Below, in pieces: positions 42,285-49,270 of a stretch of DNA of 64,000 bases. Position 1 is the first letter of the stretch; the number at the start of each line of letters is the position of its first letter. The translations under genes and the position numbers were made by a program. Where the stretch lies: assembly GCF_002498315.1 (NCBI RefSeq), contig NZ_DAGX01000006.1, positions 1 through 64,000 on the forward strand. The letters run 5' to 3'. Origin of the DNA: Methanofollis sp. UBA420 (lineage in GTDB: Archaea; Halobacteriota; Methanomicrobia; Methanomicrobiales; Methanofollaceae). The notes beneath the pieces are model-generated. The model was not told the origin of the DNA. It worked only from the letters and a program-made list of their open reading frames with translations, and did not search any database.

Positions 42285-42955
42285 CCCTCGCTGTCAGGTT
42301 CCACGTACAGGACGGCACGCCCCCCTTCCAGAGCCGGCTTCGGGAACTCCTGGAAGGTGACGGTCCCGTCGGCGATCACAGTTCCTGCAGTGCTCCTTAC
42401 CTCATCGACGCCTGCCGCAAGGACAGCACTGACAGTGCACCTGCCCGAGAGATCGCGCAGCGTCCCTTTCTGGACATATCTGCCGTCATTTCCCGATGCC
42501 GCAAGCCCCACCGCGGCAACGGCGCCGATGAGCCCGCGCATGGTGCCGAATCCCTCGACGAGCATGCCGGCGCGCCGTGCGACAGTGCGCGCCTCGTTCA
42601 GGGAGAGCACGCAGGTTTTTGCGTCCTCTGCAAAGGCGGCAACCTCGGAGATGATCTGGCCATCGGACGCAACACAGATGCCAGGATTGCTCCCCGGGGC
42701 CGCACTCCGGGATACGAAGTCCTTTGCATAGGCAAAGACCTGCCCGCCCGCGACATTCCCGGACCCATCGAGGTGCACGCAGAGTGCGGCATTGTGGGTC
42801 GTCGCAGGAATGTCGTCGTGGCGATACAGCTGGTGCCGGGTTACGCCAAGGACAGGGAAATCCCTGGCAAGGGCGGCGGCAGCGGCACGGGCGATCTTGC
42901 CGGTGCCAGGGGTGCCATCCGCATTGGTGTCGTCAATGCCGAGATAGATCGTCAT
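42260..42955 (-). CDS. TiaS-like protein lacking the RNA-binding domains
   Basis: This 231-residue protein begins MTIYLGIDDTNADGTPGTGK, the ATP-binding start of TiaS (tRNA-Ile2 agmatinylcytidine synthetase), and has a ferredoxin-like middle (GTMRGLIGAVAAVGL). TiaS proteins are about 400 residues with an OB fold and zinc ribbon; both are absent here. It is therefore a stand-alone paralogue whose substrate may differ. Homologues with only this N-terminal kinase-like part are common in methanogens, but I cannot assign a reaction. Confidence 0.65.
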   Translation of the reverse strand: MTIYLGIDDTNADGTPGTGKIARAAAAALARDFPVLGVTRHQLYRHDDIPATTHNAALCVHLDGSGNVAGGQVFAYAKDFVSRSAAPGSNPGICVASDGQIISEVAAFAEDAKTCVLSLNEARTVARRAGMLVEGFGTMRGLIGAVAAVGLAASGNDGRYVQKGTLRDLSGRCTVSAVLAAGVDEVRSTAGTVIADGTVTFQEFPKPALEGGRAVLYVEPDSEGYRDVRSG

Positions 42956-43023
42956 AGGAATGCCTCAAAACGTGGGATCTCTATGGCACCAGTATATATG
43001 AAGATATCTATAAAAAAGAGGGA

Positions 43024-43836
43024 TCATGCCCGGATGATTGTGCCGACACGCTCACCTCTCACGGCCTTTGTGATGGCGCCCGGCACATGACCATTGACCA
43101 CCCTGATCTCCTTCACATGCCTCGTGTGGAGGAGAAGTTCGACCGCCTTCTTTTCAAGGACCATGTCCTCCATGTCCCTGCCGAGGAGTTCGTCTGCCGT
43201 GATCTCAGGGATCAGGGCGGCCTCGGGGTCGATGCGGGGGTCCCCGACATAGAGGCCGTCGACATTCTTCGCAAGGATACAGTTCTTCGCACCCATCACC
43301 TCGGCGATGAGCACCGCACCGGTATCTGTCCGGTTTGGCGGGATCGATCCGACCTCAGGCGGCTGCTCATAGAGGCCGTACGGCGGGGTGCCGTGGGTCA
43401 CAGGCAGGAGACCGAGGGCGGTGAGGATGGGGAGTTGGAGGAGGTCGCCGGTGTGGATCCTGACGCCGTTGTACTTCGAGAGGAGGACGGCCATCATGAT
43501 CGCGTTCTGCTCGCTGATCTTGCCCGCAAGTTCGGCAAGGACACCGGTCGGCATCCCCAGGTTGATCCCGATATCCATGATATGGCGGACGCGCCCGCCC
43601 CCGCCGGTGACAAGGAGGATCTTCTCGCCGGCATCCTTCAGCGCGCCGATCTCCTCCACGAGCGGGAAGACGACATCGCGGCCGTAGTCGATGGTCCCGT
43701 GGCCGCCGATCTTGATCACGTTGAGGTCGGGCATGATCCTGATCTGTGGGATCTCAGCGATCTTCTTCATCAGGCCCTTCCGCACCAGGGTCTCGCCCCG
43801 GAGACCGGACTCGAGTTCAAAGCGTTTTTTTGTCAT
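43024..43836 (-). CDS. Molybdenum-storage-protein-like amino acid kinase fold protein, copy 1
   Basis: A 270-residue amino-acid-kinase-fold protein close to the MosA/MosB subunits of bacterial molybdenum/tungsten storage protein. Matching segments are RIMPDLNVIKIGGHGTIDYGR, GMPTGVLAELAGKISEQNAIM (in part), GSIPPNRTDTGAVLIAEVMGAK and the C-terminus VKEIRVVNGHVPGAITKAV. MoSto packs thousands of molybdate or tungstate units using ATP. UMP-kinase-like activity is the main alternative. It is divergent, across 83 bp, from a 77-residue gene, and repeated as a module at 44.2-45.3 kb. The ATG at 43836 has CCGGTG upstream. Confidence 0.82.
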   Translation of the reverse strand: MTKKRFELESGLRGETLVRKGLMKKIAEIPQIRIMPDLNVIKIGGHGTIDYGRDVVFPLVEEIGALKDAGEKILLVTGGGGRVRHIMDIGINLGMPTGVLAELAGKISEQNAIMMAVLLSKYNGVRIHTGDLLQLPILTALGLLPVTHGTPPYGLYEQPPEVGSIPPNRTDTGAVLIAEVMGAKNCILAKNVDGLYVGDPRIDPEAALIPEITADELLGRDMEDMVLEKKAVELLLHTRHVKEIRVVNGHVPGAITKAVRGERVGTIIRA

Positions 43837-43864
43837 GGCGCACCGGCAAGTGATATATACGATA

Positions 43865-43876
43865 ATTTATATTTCA
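43865..43876. promoter_or_regulatory. Shared TATA-like element between module-1 genes
   Basis: AATTTATATTTC reads as a TATA box in both directions. On the plus strand it predicts a start near 43895 for the 77-residue gene. On the minus strand it predicts one near 43845, nine bases before the storage-protein-like ATG. A second candidate, GTGATATATACG, is at 43851-43862. Confidence 0.45.
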
Positions 43877-43919
43877 CTTCTGTCATGGGCGGCGATATGC
43901 CCGGTAGGGAGGACCGAAG

Positions 43920-44153
43920 ATGAAAATCTATGTCAGAGAACGGCAGAAGGTCGGGAGCGGCGTCAAAGAGCCCAAGTTCAGGGTGGTCGCTGTCACCGGC
44001 AGCAAAGGAGAGGCGTCGCACATGAAGATCGAGGCAACGCACTTTCGGAAGACCGAGATCGAGGGGATAGCAAAGGACGTCGGGGCCGAGATCATCTATC
44101 TCTCACCGATGCCCGAAGAAAAGCGCGGCGAGATGAAGAGCGTCGCCCGCTGA
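43920..44153 (+). CDS. 77-residue MKIYVRER protein, copy 1
   Basis: An unrecognised small basic/acidic protein: MKIYVRERQKVGSGVKEPKF, then RVVAVTGSKGEASHMKIEATHFRKTEIE (in two parts: RVVAVTGSKGEASH, MKIEATHFRKTEIE), then VGAEIIYLSPMPEEKRGEM. Predicted beta-beta-alpha-beta from the hydrophobic spacing. It has no cysteines, and one conserved histidine in the HFRK motif. It is paralogous to the gene at 45077 and, like it, lies divergent from a MoSto-like gene. Ribosome-binding GGGAGG precedes the ATG. A partner or metal-sensing role with the storage protein is inference. Confidence 0.7.
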   Translation: MKIYVRERQKVGSGVKEPKFRVVAVTGSKGEASHMKIEATHFRKTEIEGIAKDVGAEIIYLSPMPEEKRGEMKSVAR

Positions 44154-44173
44154 AAAAGATGACGTGAGAGAGG

Positions 44174-44938
44174 TCAGGCCCGGATCAGGGTTCCGACCTT
44201 CTCGCCACGGACGGCCTTCGTGATATTCCCGCGCACATGGCCGTTGACCACCCTGATCTCCTTCACGTGTTTGGTGTGGAGGAGGAGTTCGACCGCCTTC
44301 TTCTCAAGGACCATGTCCTCCATGTCCCTGCCAAGGAGTTCGTCTGCCGTGATCTCAGGGATCAGCTCGGCCGCCGGATCGATGCGGGGATCCTCGGTGT
44401 AGAGGCCGTCGACGTTCTTTGCAAGGATGCAGTTCTTCGCACCCATCACCTCGGCGATGAGCACGGCACCTGTATCTGTCCGGTTCGGCGGGATCGACCC
44501 GATCTCTGCCGGTTGCTCGAAGAGGCCGTACGGAGGAGTGCCGTGGGTCACAGGCAGCATCCCGAGGGAGGCGAGGGTCGGGAGTTCGAGGAGGTCGCCC
44601 GATTTCACCTGGGTCCCACCGTACTTCGAGAGGAGGAGGGACATCATCAGGGCGTTCTGCTCGCTGATCTTGGAGGCGAGTTCTGCGAGGACTCCAGTCG
44701 GCATCCCCAGGTTGATCCCGATGTCCATGATATGGCGGACGCGCACGCCGCCGCCTGTGACGACAAGGACCTTCTCGCCGGCCTCCTTCAGGGCGCCGAT
44801 CTCCTCCACGATCGGGAAGACGACATCGCGGCCGAAGTCCATCGTGCCGTGGCCGCCGATCTTGATCACATTGAGGTCGGGCATGATCCTGATCTGCGGG
44901 ATCTCGTCTATCCGCTTCATGAGGCCCTTCCGTACCAT
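44174..44938 (-). CDS. Molybdenum-storage-protein-like amino acid kinase fold protein, copy 2
   Basis: A paralogue of the 43.0-kb protein, closely similar throughout (VIKIGGHGTMDFGRDVVFP; GSIPPNRTDTGAVLIAEV; ELLLHTKHVKEIRVVNGHV). With copy 1 it could form a two-subunit cage like MosA/MosB. The first ATG (44938) gives 254 residues, but the frame upstream encodes TAQRFELNSGLRGET, matching the start of copy 1. The codon aligned with copy 1's ATG is ATA at 44984-44986, giving exactly 270 residues, and GGTGAT lies just before it. Either the start is non-canonical or a shorter protein is made. No ATG, GTG or TTG lies in the upstream open frame. Confidence 0.82.
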   Translation of the reverse strand: MVRKGLMKRIDEIPQIRIMPDLNVIKIGGHGTMDFGRDVVFPIVEEIGALKEAGEKVLVVTGGGVRVRHIMDIGINLGMPTGVLAELASKISEQNALMMSLLLSKYGGTQVKSGDLLELPTLASLGMLPVTHGTPPYGLFEQPAEIGSIPPNRTDTGAVLIAEVMGAKNCILAKNVDGLYTEDPRIDPAAELIPEITADELLGRDMEDMVLEKKAVELLLHTKHVKEIRVVNGHVRGNITKAVRGEKVGTLIRA

Positions 44939-45038
44939 GGTCTCGCCGCGGAGGCCGGAGTTGAGTTCAAAGCGTTGTGCCGTTATGATATCACCGTATG
45001 ATGATCATGTTTATAGGCGGAGAGATATAACAGGGATG

Positions 45039-45064
45039 ATACCAGTTGGTATATCAGCTGGTAT
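45039..45064. promoter_or_regulatory. Operator-like repeats between module-2 genes
   Basis: ATACCA-GT-TGGTAT (45039-45052) is a perfect inverted repeat, followed by another TGGTAT half-site at 45059-45064 (direct repeat spacing 12 bp). It lies just downstream of TATA-like elements TTTATAGG (45010-45017) and GATATAAC (45024-45031), and before the ribosome-binding site at 45066. It does not resemble a bacterial ModE site. No copy is seen in the module-1 intergenic region. Confidence 0.5.
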
Positions 45065-45076
45065 ATGGTGAAACAG

Positions 45077-45301
45077 ATGAAGATCTATGTCCGCGAAAGA
45101 AAGAAGATCGGCAGCGGCGTCCAGCAGCCGAAGTTCCGCATCGTCGCTGTAACCGGTGAGAACAACTCAAAGAGGCTCTGGGTAGAGGCAAAACACTTCC
45201 GAAAGAACGAGATCGAACTCGTCGCCGCCGACCTGGGTGCCGAGATCGTCTGGCTCGAAGCGATGCCAGAGGAAGAGCGGCATAAAAAGAAAGACGAGTA
45301 A
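45077..45301 (+). CDS. 74-residue MKIYVRER protein, copy 2
   Basis: Paralogue of the gene at 43920: MKIYVRERKKIGSGVQQPKF, RIVAVTGENNSKRLWVEAKH, FRKNEIELVAADLGAEIVWL. Shared positions are the MKIYVRER start, G-S-G-V, PKFR.VAVTG, the HFRK.EIE helix and the GAEI..L..MPEE end. An in-frame ATG at 45065 precedes it, but GGTGAAACAG sits immediately before 45077, and copy 1 begins at the same residue, so 45077 is chosen. It is followed after 16 nt by a winged-helix gene on the same strand. Function unknown; duplication together with the MoSto-like gene argues that the two act together. Confidence 0.72.
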   Translation: MKIYVRERKKIGSGVQQPKFRIVAVTGENNSKRLWVEAKHFRKNEIELVAADLGAEIVWLEAMPEEERHKKKDE

Positions 45302-45317
45302 CACACATATCTGGGCT

Positions 45318-45665
45318 ATGCCCGCACTGACCTCAAGCGAGATACTCGCTGCTGTTGCACGGATTCTCATTCTTGAGGACCGTGCCATTACTTTCCTCTG
45401 CACAGAGGGGGAGATCAGCATCAGGTTCCCGAAGACCAGACGTCTGGCCGAATACCTCTCTGTCCCGCACTATTATGTCATCCCCATCATCGCCGCCATG
45501 GAGGAGGAAGGACTGGTCACCCGCACCGAGAGGGTCGGTGTCTCGACCACCGCGCAGGGAACGGCAGTCCTCTTTTCAAGGATCCTTGCAGAGTATCCCC
45601 GGGAGGTCGAGCAGATCCTGGGGCCAGACCTTCTTGGGGCGATCAGGGCGAGGGCCCTCGACTGA
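45318..45665 (+). CDS. Small winged-helix protein, candidate regulator
   Basis: A 115-residue protein with a winged-helix pattern: ILILEDRAITFLCTEGEI, a helix-turn-helix FPKTRRLAEYLSVPHYYVIPIIAAME (in two parts), then EEGLVTRTERVGVSTTAQGTA as the wing. The ATG at 45318 (MPALTSSEILAAV) lies 16 nt after the second MKIYVRER gene, so it is probably co-transcribed and may regulate the Mo/W genes. No ligand-binding domain is present; it may respond through a partner. Its end overlaps the trmO-like gene by 23 bp. Confidence 0.65.
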   Translation: MPALTSSEILAAVARILILEDRAITFLCTEGEISIRFPKTRRLAEYLSVPHYYVIPIIAAMEEEGLVTRTERVGVSTTAQGTAVLFSRILAEYPREVEQILGPDLLGAIRARALD

Positions 45666-46197
45666 GGTCTCCCTGCCCGGACAGTTCCGCAGGCGTGCAT
45701 TTCTCGGGCGTGCGGCATCCTGTTTGCCGGTCCACCCATCCGGAACGGACATTTTCCCTGTGGTCAAACGGGTAGATGTATGGCTTGATGTCGAGGAGGG
45801 GGGTGTTGTCCAGAATGTCCACGCCGGAGATCTCAAGGACGTTCCCGCGCACAGCCTTCAGTCCCACGATGGACAGGCCGATTGGATTCGGGCGGTTGAA
45901 GTGGCGGATCGCGAAGATCCCCCTCTCACGTGAACCGTCCAGAAACGGCTTTCGCCTGAGCTCGACATCGCCGGCACGGTTAAAATGGTAGAGGAGGATG
46001 ATGTGGGAGAAGGCGTCGAGATCCAGCAGACCTTCCGCATACTCGGTATAGATCTCCACACGACCATCTGACCTGGAAAAAACAGGTTGGATCGGAGTAT
46101 CTGCCTGCTCGGTAAAACCAGACCTGATGACTCCGATAGGCCTGTACAGGATCGCGAGGTCATGGGGGTCTGTGCTCTTGACATTAATATCGGCCAT
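45643..46197 (-). CDS. TrmO/TsaA-like tRNA methyltransferase
   Basis: A protein of about 184 residues with the TsaA (TrmO) fold. It begins after a short lead with YRPIGVIRSGFTEQADTPIQ and contains LLDLDAFSHIILLYHFNR, RHFNRPNPIGLSIVGLKAVRG (in part) and LDIKPYIYPFDH. TrmO methylates N6-threonylcarbamoyladenosine at position 37 of certain tRNAs using SAM. Several archaeal TsaA proteins have other or unknown roles. The frame is open to 46290; the ATG at 46197 (MADINVKSTDPHD) is nearer the family start. The C-terminal cysteine-containing tail (QTGCRTPEKCTP) is typical. Confidence 0.82.
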   Translation of the reverse strand: MADINVKSTDPHDLAILYRPIGVIRSGFTEQADTPIQPVFSRSDGRVEIYTEYAEGLLDLDAFSHIILLYHFNRAGDVELRRKPFLDGSRERGIFAIRHFNRPNPIGLSIVGLKAVRGNVLEISGVDILDNTPLLDIKPYIYPFDHRENVRSGWVDRQTGCRTPEKCTPAELSGQGDLSRGPSP

Positions 46198-46306
46198 ATA
46201 TCTATCATCTATCCCGGCGGCCCCTGTACCCTGGCCGCACATGAGAGGAAGATTATTGGAGAACTGATAAAAGGGTTCAGATATCAGCAATGATCAGGAG
46301 GGGGGT

Positions 46307-47449
46307 GTGGTGACAGGGCCGGGAGAGGAAGTACGAAAAGGATCTGGCCTACGATTCAATCTCAGTGAGGCCGCAGGATCTGTCGGAGACTTCGGCACCA
46401 TCCTCCCCATCGTGCTCGGCGTCGCCCTTGTCTGCAACGTGAACCTCTCGTACATCTTTCTCTTCTTCGCCCTCTGGTACGTGATCTCCGGCCTCTACTA
46501 TCGCCTGCCCATCCCGGTCGAACCCCTGAAGGCCGTCGGGGCGATCGCGATCGCGGAGGGCCTCACCGCGGGGGAGATCGCAGCTTCAGGACTGATCATG
46601 GGCGTCCTCTTCCTTGCCCTCGGCCTCGTCGGGGGCATGCGCTATCTCAGCGACCGTATCCCGACCTCTGTCGTCCGCGGTGTGCAGGCAGGCCTCGCTC
46701 TCCTCCTCCTGAAGACTTCTTTCGGATTCGTCGCCGCCGACCCCCTCTTCGCCGGGATCTCGGTGGGCGTCGTCATCCTGTTCTTCCTCGCCGCGCTCCG
46801 CTGGAAGGTTAAAGACCTCTCGGCCCTCCTCGTCCTCGGGATCGGTGTCGGTGCGGGCGTGCTCAGCGCGGGCCTCCCGTCTCTCTCTGCGATATCCCTG
46901 CCCGCGTTCGTCCTCCCGAACCCTGCCGACTTCTTCTTCGCCGCATGGTACCTCGTCCCCCCGCAGATCCCCCTGACCCTCACCAATGCCATCCTTGCCA
47001 CGGCCCTCCTGACGCGGGACCTCTTCAGGACAGAGGTCGACCCCGACCGCCTTTCCCGGACGATCGGCGTCATGAACCTCGTCTCCGTTCCCTTCGGAGG
47101 ATTTCCCATGTGCCACGGGGCCGGCGGCCTTGCCGCCCATTACAGGTTCGGCGCACGGACAGGGGGCTCGAATATCATCGCCGGGGTCATCTTCCTGGGC
47201 TTCGCCCTCTTCTTCGCCTCGCCTGAGAGCCTCGCCCTGATCCCGATAGGGGTCTTCGGCGGCCTCCTCATCTTTGCGGCGGTCGAACTCGGCAAACACA
47301 GCATGAAGACCGATTCCATCTTTGTGACCGTGGTCATCGCCGCCCTCTCCGTCCTCATGAACATCACGGTGGGATTTGTCATCGGGCTGATGCTTGCCTG
47401 GGCCCTGGAAAGGTACGGGAGGGCCAAGGCAGCAAAAAGAGGCAGCTAA
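46307..47449 (+). CDS. MOT1-type molybdate (sulfate) transporter
   Basis: A 380-residue membrane protein with about ten to twelve helices of the MOT1/SulP-related family. Signatures are LSEAAGSVGDFGTILPIVLG, IPVEPLKAVGAIAIAEG and FGGFPMCHGAGGLAAHYRFG, the motifs of high-affinity molybdate transporters of plants and prokaryotes. It starts at a GTG with a strong AGGAGGGG about six bases upstream. It ends overlapping the TupC-like ATPase gene by four bases. Its place between MoSto-like genes and a tungstate ABC system supports molybdate or tungstate as substrate; sulfate cannot be excluded. Confidence 0.87.
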   Translation: MVTGPGEEVRKGSGLRFNLSEAAGSVGDFGTILPIVLGVALVCNVNLSYIFLFFALWYVISGLYYRLPIPVEPLKAVGAIAIAEGLTAGEIAASGLIMGVLFLALGLVGGMRYLSDRIPTSVVRGVQAGLALLLLKTSFGFVAADPLFAGISVGVVILFFLAALRWKVKDLSALLVLGIGVGAGVLSAGLPSLSAISLPAFVLPNPADFFFAAWYLVPPQIPLTLTNAILATALLTRDLFRTEVDPDRLSRTIGVMNLVSVPFGGFPMCHGAGGLAAHYRFGARTGGSNIIAGVIFLGFALFFASPESLALIPIGVFGGLLIFAAVELGKHSMKTDSIFVTVVIAALSVLMNITVGFVIGLMLAWALERYGRAKAAKRGS

Positions 47450-48519
47450 TCCTCGACGACGTGGACGGCACTGGCCTTGAAGGAGATCTTCACCGCCATC
47501 CCCTCCCTGATGCCGAGTTCTTCGGCAGACTTCCAGGTGACAAGAACAGTGAAAGGGATGCCGCAGTCGACCGTGAGGTGGTTGAGGGGGCCGTAGGCCC
47601 GTACCCCGGTCACCCTCCCGGAGAGGACGTTTCGCGCCGAGATGCCGGTCCCGTCGGCAAGGTGGATGGTGATGTCCTCGGGTTTGATGCAGGCGCAGAC
47701 CTTCGTCCCCGGCCCGAGAGGGGTGACCGCTGCGATCGTCACCCCACCGGCGGCAATGGCGGCGACGCCGTCGCTGTTCTCCCGCACCTCTCCCCCGATG
47801 ATGTTCTCGATCCCGACAAACCGCGCCACATACCTGTTCTCCGGCATCGCAAAGACCTCACGCGGCGTACCGATCTGGGCGAAGACACCGTCCATCAGCA
47901 CCCCGATCCTGTGGGCAAGCCTCTGGCCCTGAAGCATGTCGTGCGTCGAGAGGACCACCGTCTGGTTCATTTCCCTGTTGATCCGCACGACCAGGTCCTC
48001 GATCGCCTCGGTCGCCACCGGGTCGAGGTTTGCGGTCGGTTCGTCGAGGAGGAGGACGGCCGGGTCGGTGACGACCGCACGGGCGATGGCGACCCTCTGC
48101 ATCTCCCCTCCCGAGAGGGTCTTTGCCTTCCGCGTCTCATAGCCGGAAAGCCCGATCACCTCCAGGGCGGCCATGATCTTCTCCCTGATCCCGGCCTCGG
48201 GGACATGCCTGATCCGCAGGCCGATCGCGATGTTGTCATAGACAGTCTCATTGAAGGCCGCCGGTTTCTGGAAGACCATCGCCATCCGCCGCCTGAACCC
48301 GAGGGCGCTCCCCCGGTCCGCGTGGATGGCGGCGCCGTCGAGGAGGATCTCCCCGCCCGAGGGGGTGTCGAGGAGGTTGATCAGGCGGAGGAGGGTGGAC
48401 TTGCCCGATCCCGAGGGGCCGATGATCGCGAAGATCTCGCCGTCCTGGATCGCCGCGTTCACGTCTTTCAGGACGACCTTTTCCCCGAAATTCTTTGCAA
48501 CATGCCTGAGTTCGATCAT
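47446..48519 (-). CDS. Tungstate ABC transporter ATPase (TupC-like)
   Basis: A 357-residue ABC ATPase: Walker A GPSGSGKST, signature LSGGEMQR, Walker B LLLDEPTANLDP and switch histidine STHDML. The C-terminal ~110 residues (from about IENIIGGEVRENSDG) are a TOBE/Mop-type regulatory domain, which in molybdate/tungstate importers binds the oxyanion and can inhibit transport. It lies three bases after the permease gene in the order tupA-tupB-tupC on the minus strand. Tungstate is preferred as substrate because of the TupA-type binding protein. Confidence 0.9.
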   Translation of the reverse strand: MIELRHVAKNFGEKVVLKDVNAAIQDGEIFAIIGPSGSGKSTLLRLINLLDTPSGGEILLDGAAIHADRGSALGFRRRMAMVFQKPAAFNETVYDNIAIGLRIRHVPEAGIREKIMAALEVIGLSGYETRKAKTLSGGEMQRVAIARAVVTDPAVLLLDEPTANLDPVATEAIEDLVVRINREMNQTVVLSTHDMLQGQRLAHRIGVLMDGVFAQIGTPREVFAMPENRYVARFVGIENIIGGEVRENSDGVAAIAAGGVTIAAVTPLGPGTKVCACIKPEDITIHLADGTGISARNVLSGRVTGVRAYGPLNHLTVDCGIPFTVLVTWKSAEELGIREGMAVKISFKASAVHVVED

Positions 48520-48522
48520 GGT

Positions 48523-49212
48523 TCACCGCTGCTGGTAGATGGTCACCACCGTGTTCACGATGAGGGCGATGCCGAGGAGGATGATGCCGAGGGCGATCGA
48601 GGTGCCGATATTCCACTGCGAGGTGTTGAGGGTGATCGCCGTCGTCAGGACGCGGGTCCGCCCGTAGATGTTCCCGCCGATGAGGATCGCCGCCCCCACC
48701 TCGGAGATCGCCCGGCCGAAGCCGAGGGCGACCGCCCCGAGGATCGCAAACCGGGCCTCTCTGACAACGTGCTTGAGGAACTGGAGGCGCGTCGCCCCGA
48801 GGGAGAGGATCGTGTCCCTGATCGTCGCGTCCACGCCCGAGAGGGCGGTGATCGTGAGCCCGGTCATGATGGGGAGGACCAGGATAGTCTGGGCAAGGAT
48901 CATCGCCTGCGGCGTGAAGAGAATGCCGAGAAACCCGAGAGGGCCATGGCGGGTGAGGAGGAGGAAGAGGAGCAGGCCGACGATGACGGTCGGCAGGGAG
49001 TACAGAGTCTGGATAAGTTGAATCAGGACTTTTTTGCCGGGGAACTCGTTGAACGTGACCGAGGCCCCGAAGGGGACGGCGATGAGCGTCGCCGCAACGG
49101 TTGCAGTCAGAGAGACGACGAGGGATAGGGCGGTGATCTCCATGACGTCGGGGTCAAGGGTGACGATGAGGTGAACCGCCTCAATAATGCCATCGATGAT
49201 AAAGCCCATCAC
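48523..49212 (-). CDS. Tungstate ABC transporter permease (TupB-like)
   Basis: A 229-residue inner permease with about six membrane helices. ALSLVVSLTATVAATLIAVP near the start and the EAA loop LGATRLQFLKHVVREARFAI (with GRAISEVGAAILIGGN) are typical of the TupB branch of molybdate/tungstate permeases. It forms the channel with the TupC-like ATPase, and the TupA-like lipoprotein delivers substrate. It is 58 bp downstream of tupA. Confidence 0.9.
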   Translation of the reverse strand: MMGFIIDGIIEAVHLIVTLDPDVMEITALSLVVSLTATVAATLIAVPFGASVTFNEFPGKKVLIQLIQTLYSLPTVIVGLLLFLLLTRHGPLGFLGILFTPQAMILAQTILVLPIMTGLTITALSGVDATIRDTILSLGATRLQFLKHVVREARFAILGAVALGFGRAISEVGAAILIGGNIYGRTRVLTTAITLNTSQWNIGTSIALGIILLGIALIVNTVVTIYQQR

Positions 49213-49270
49213 TCACTCCTCCTGAATAGACATCAATAAAAGGGAAAGAAGGGGGAAAAACCCTGCGGCT

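Noticed and set aside
45039..45064. A bacterial ModE-type molybdate operator
   Set aside because: The half-sites ATACCA/TGGTAT and their 2-bp spacing do not match the ModE consensus, and no ModE with a molbindin domain is encoded here.
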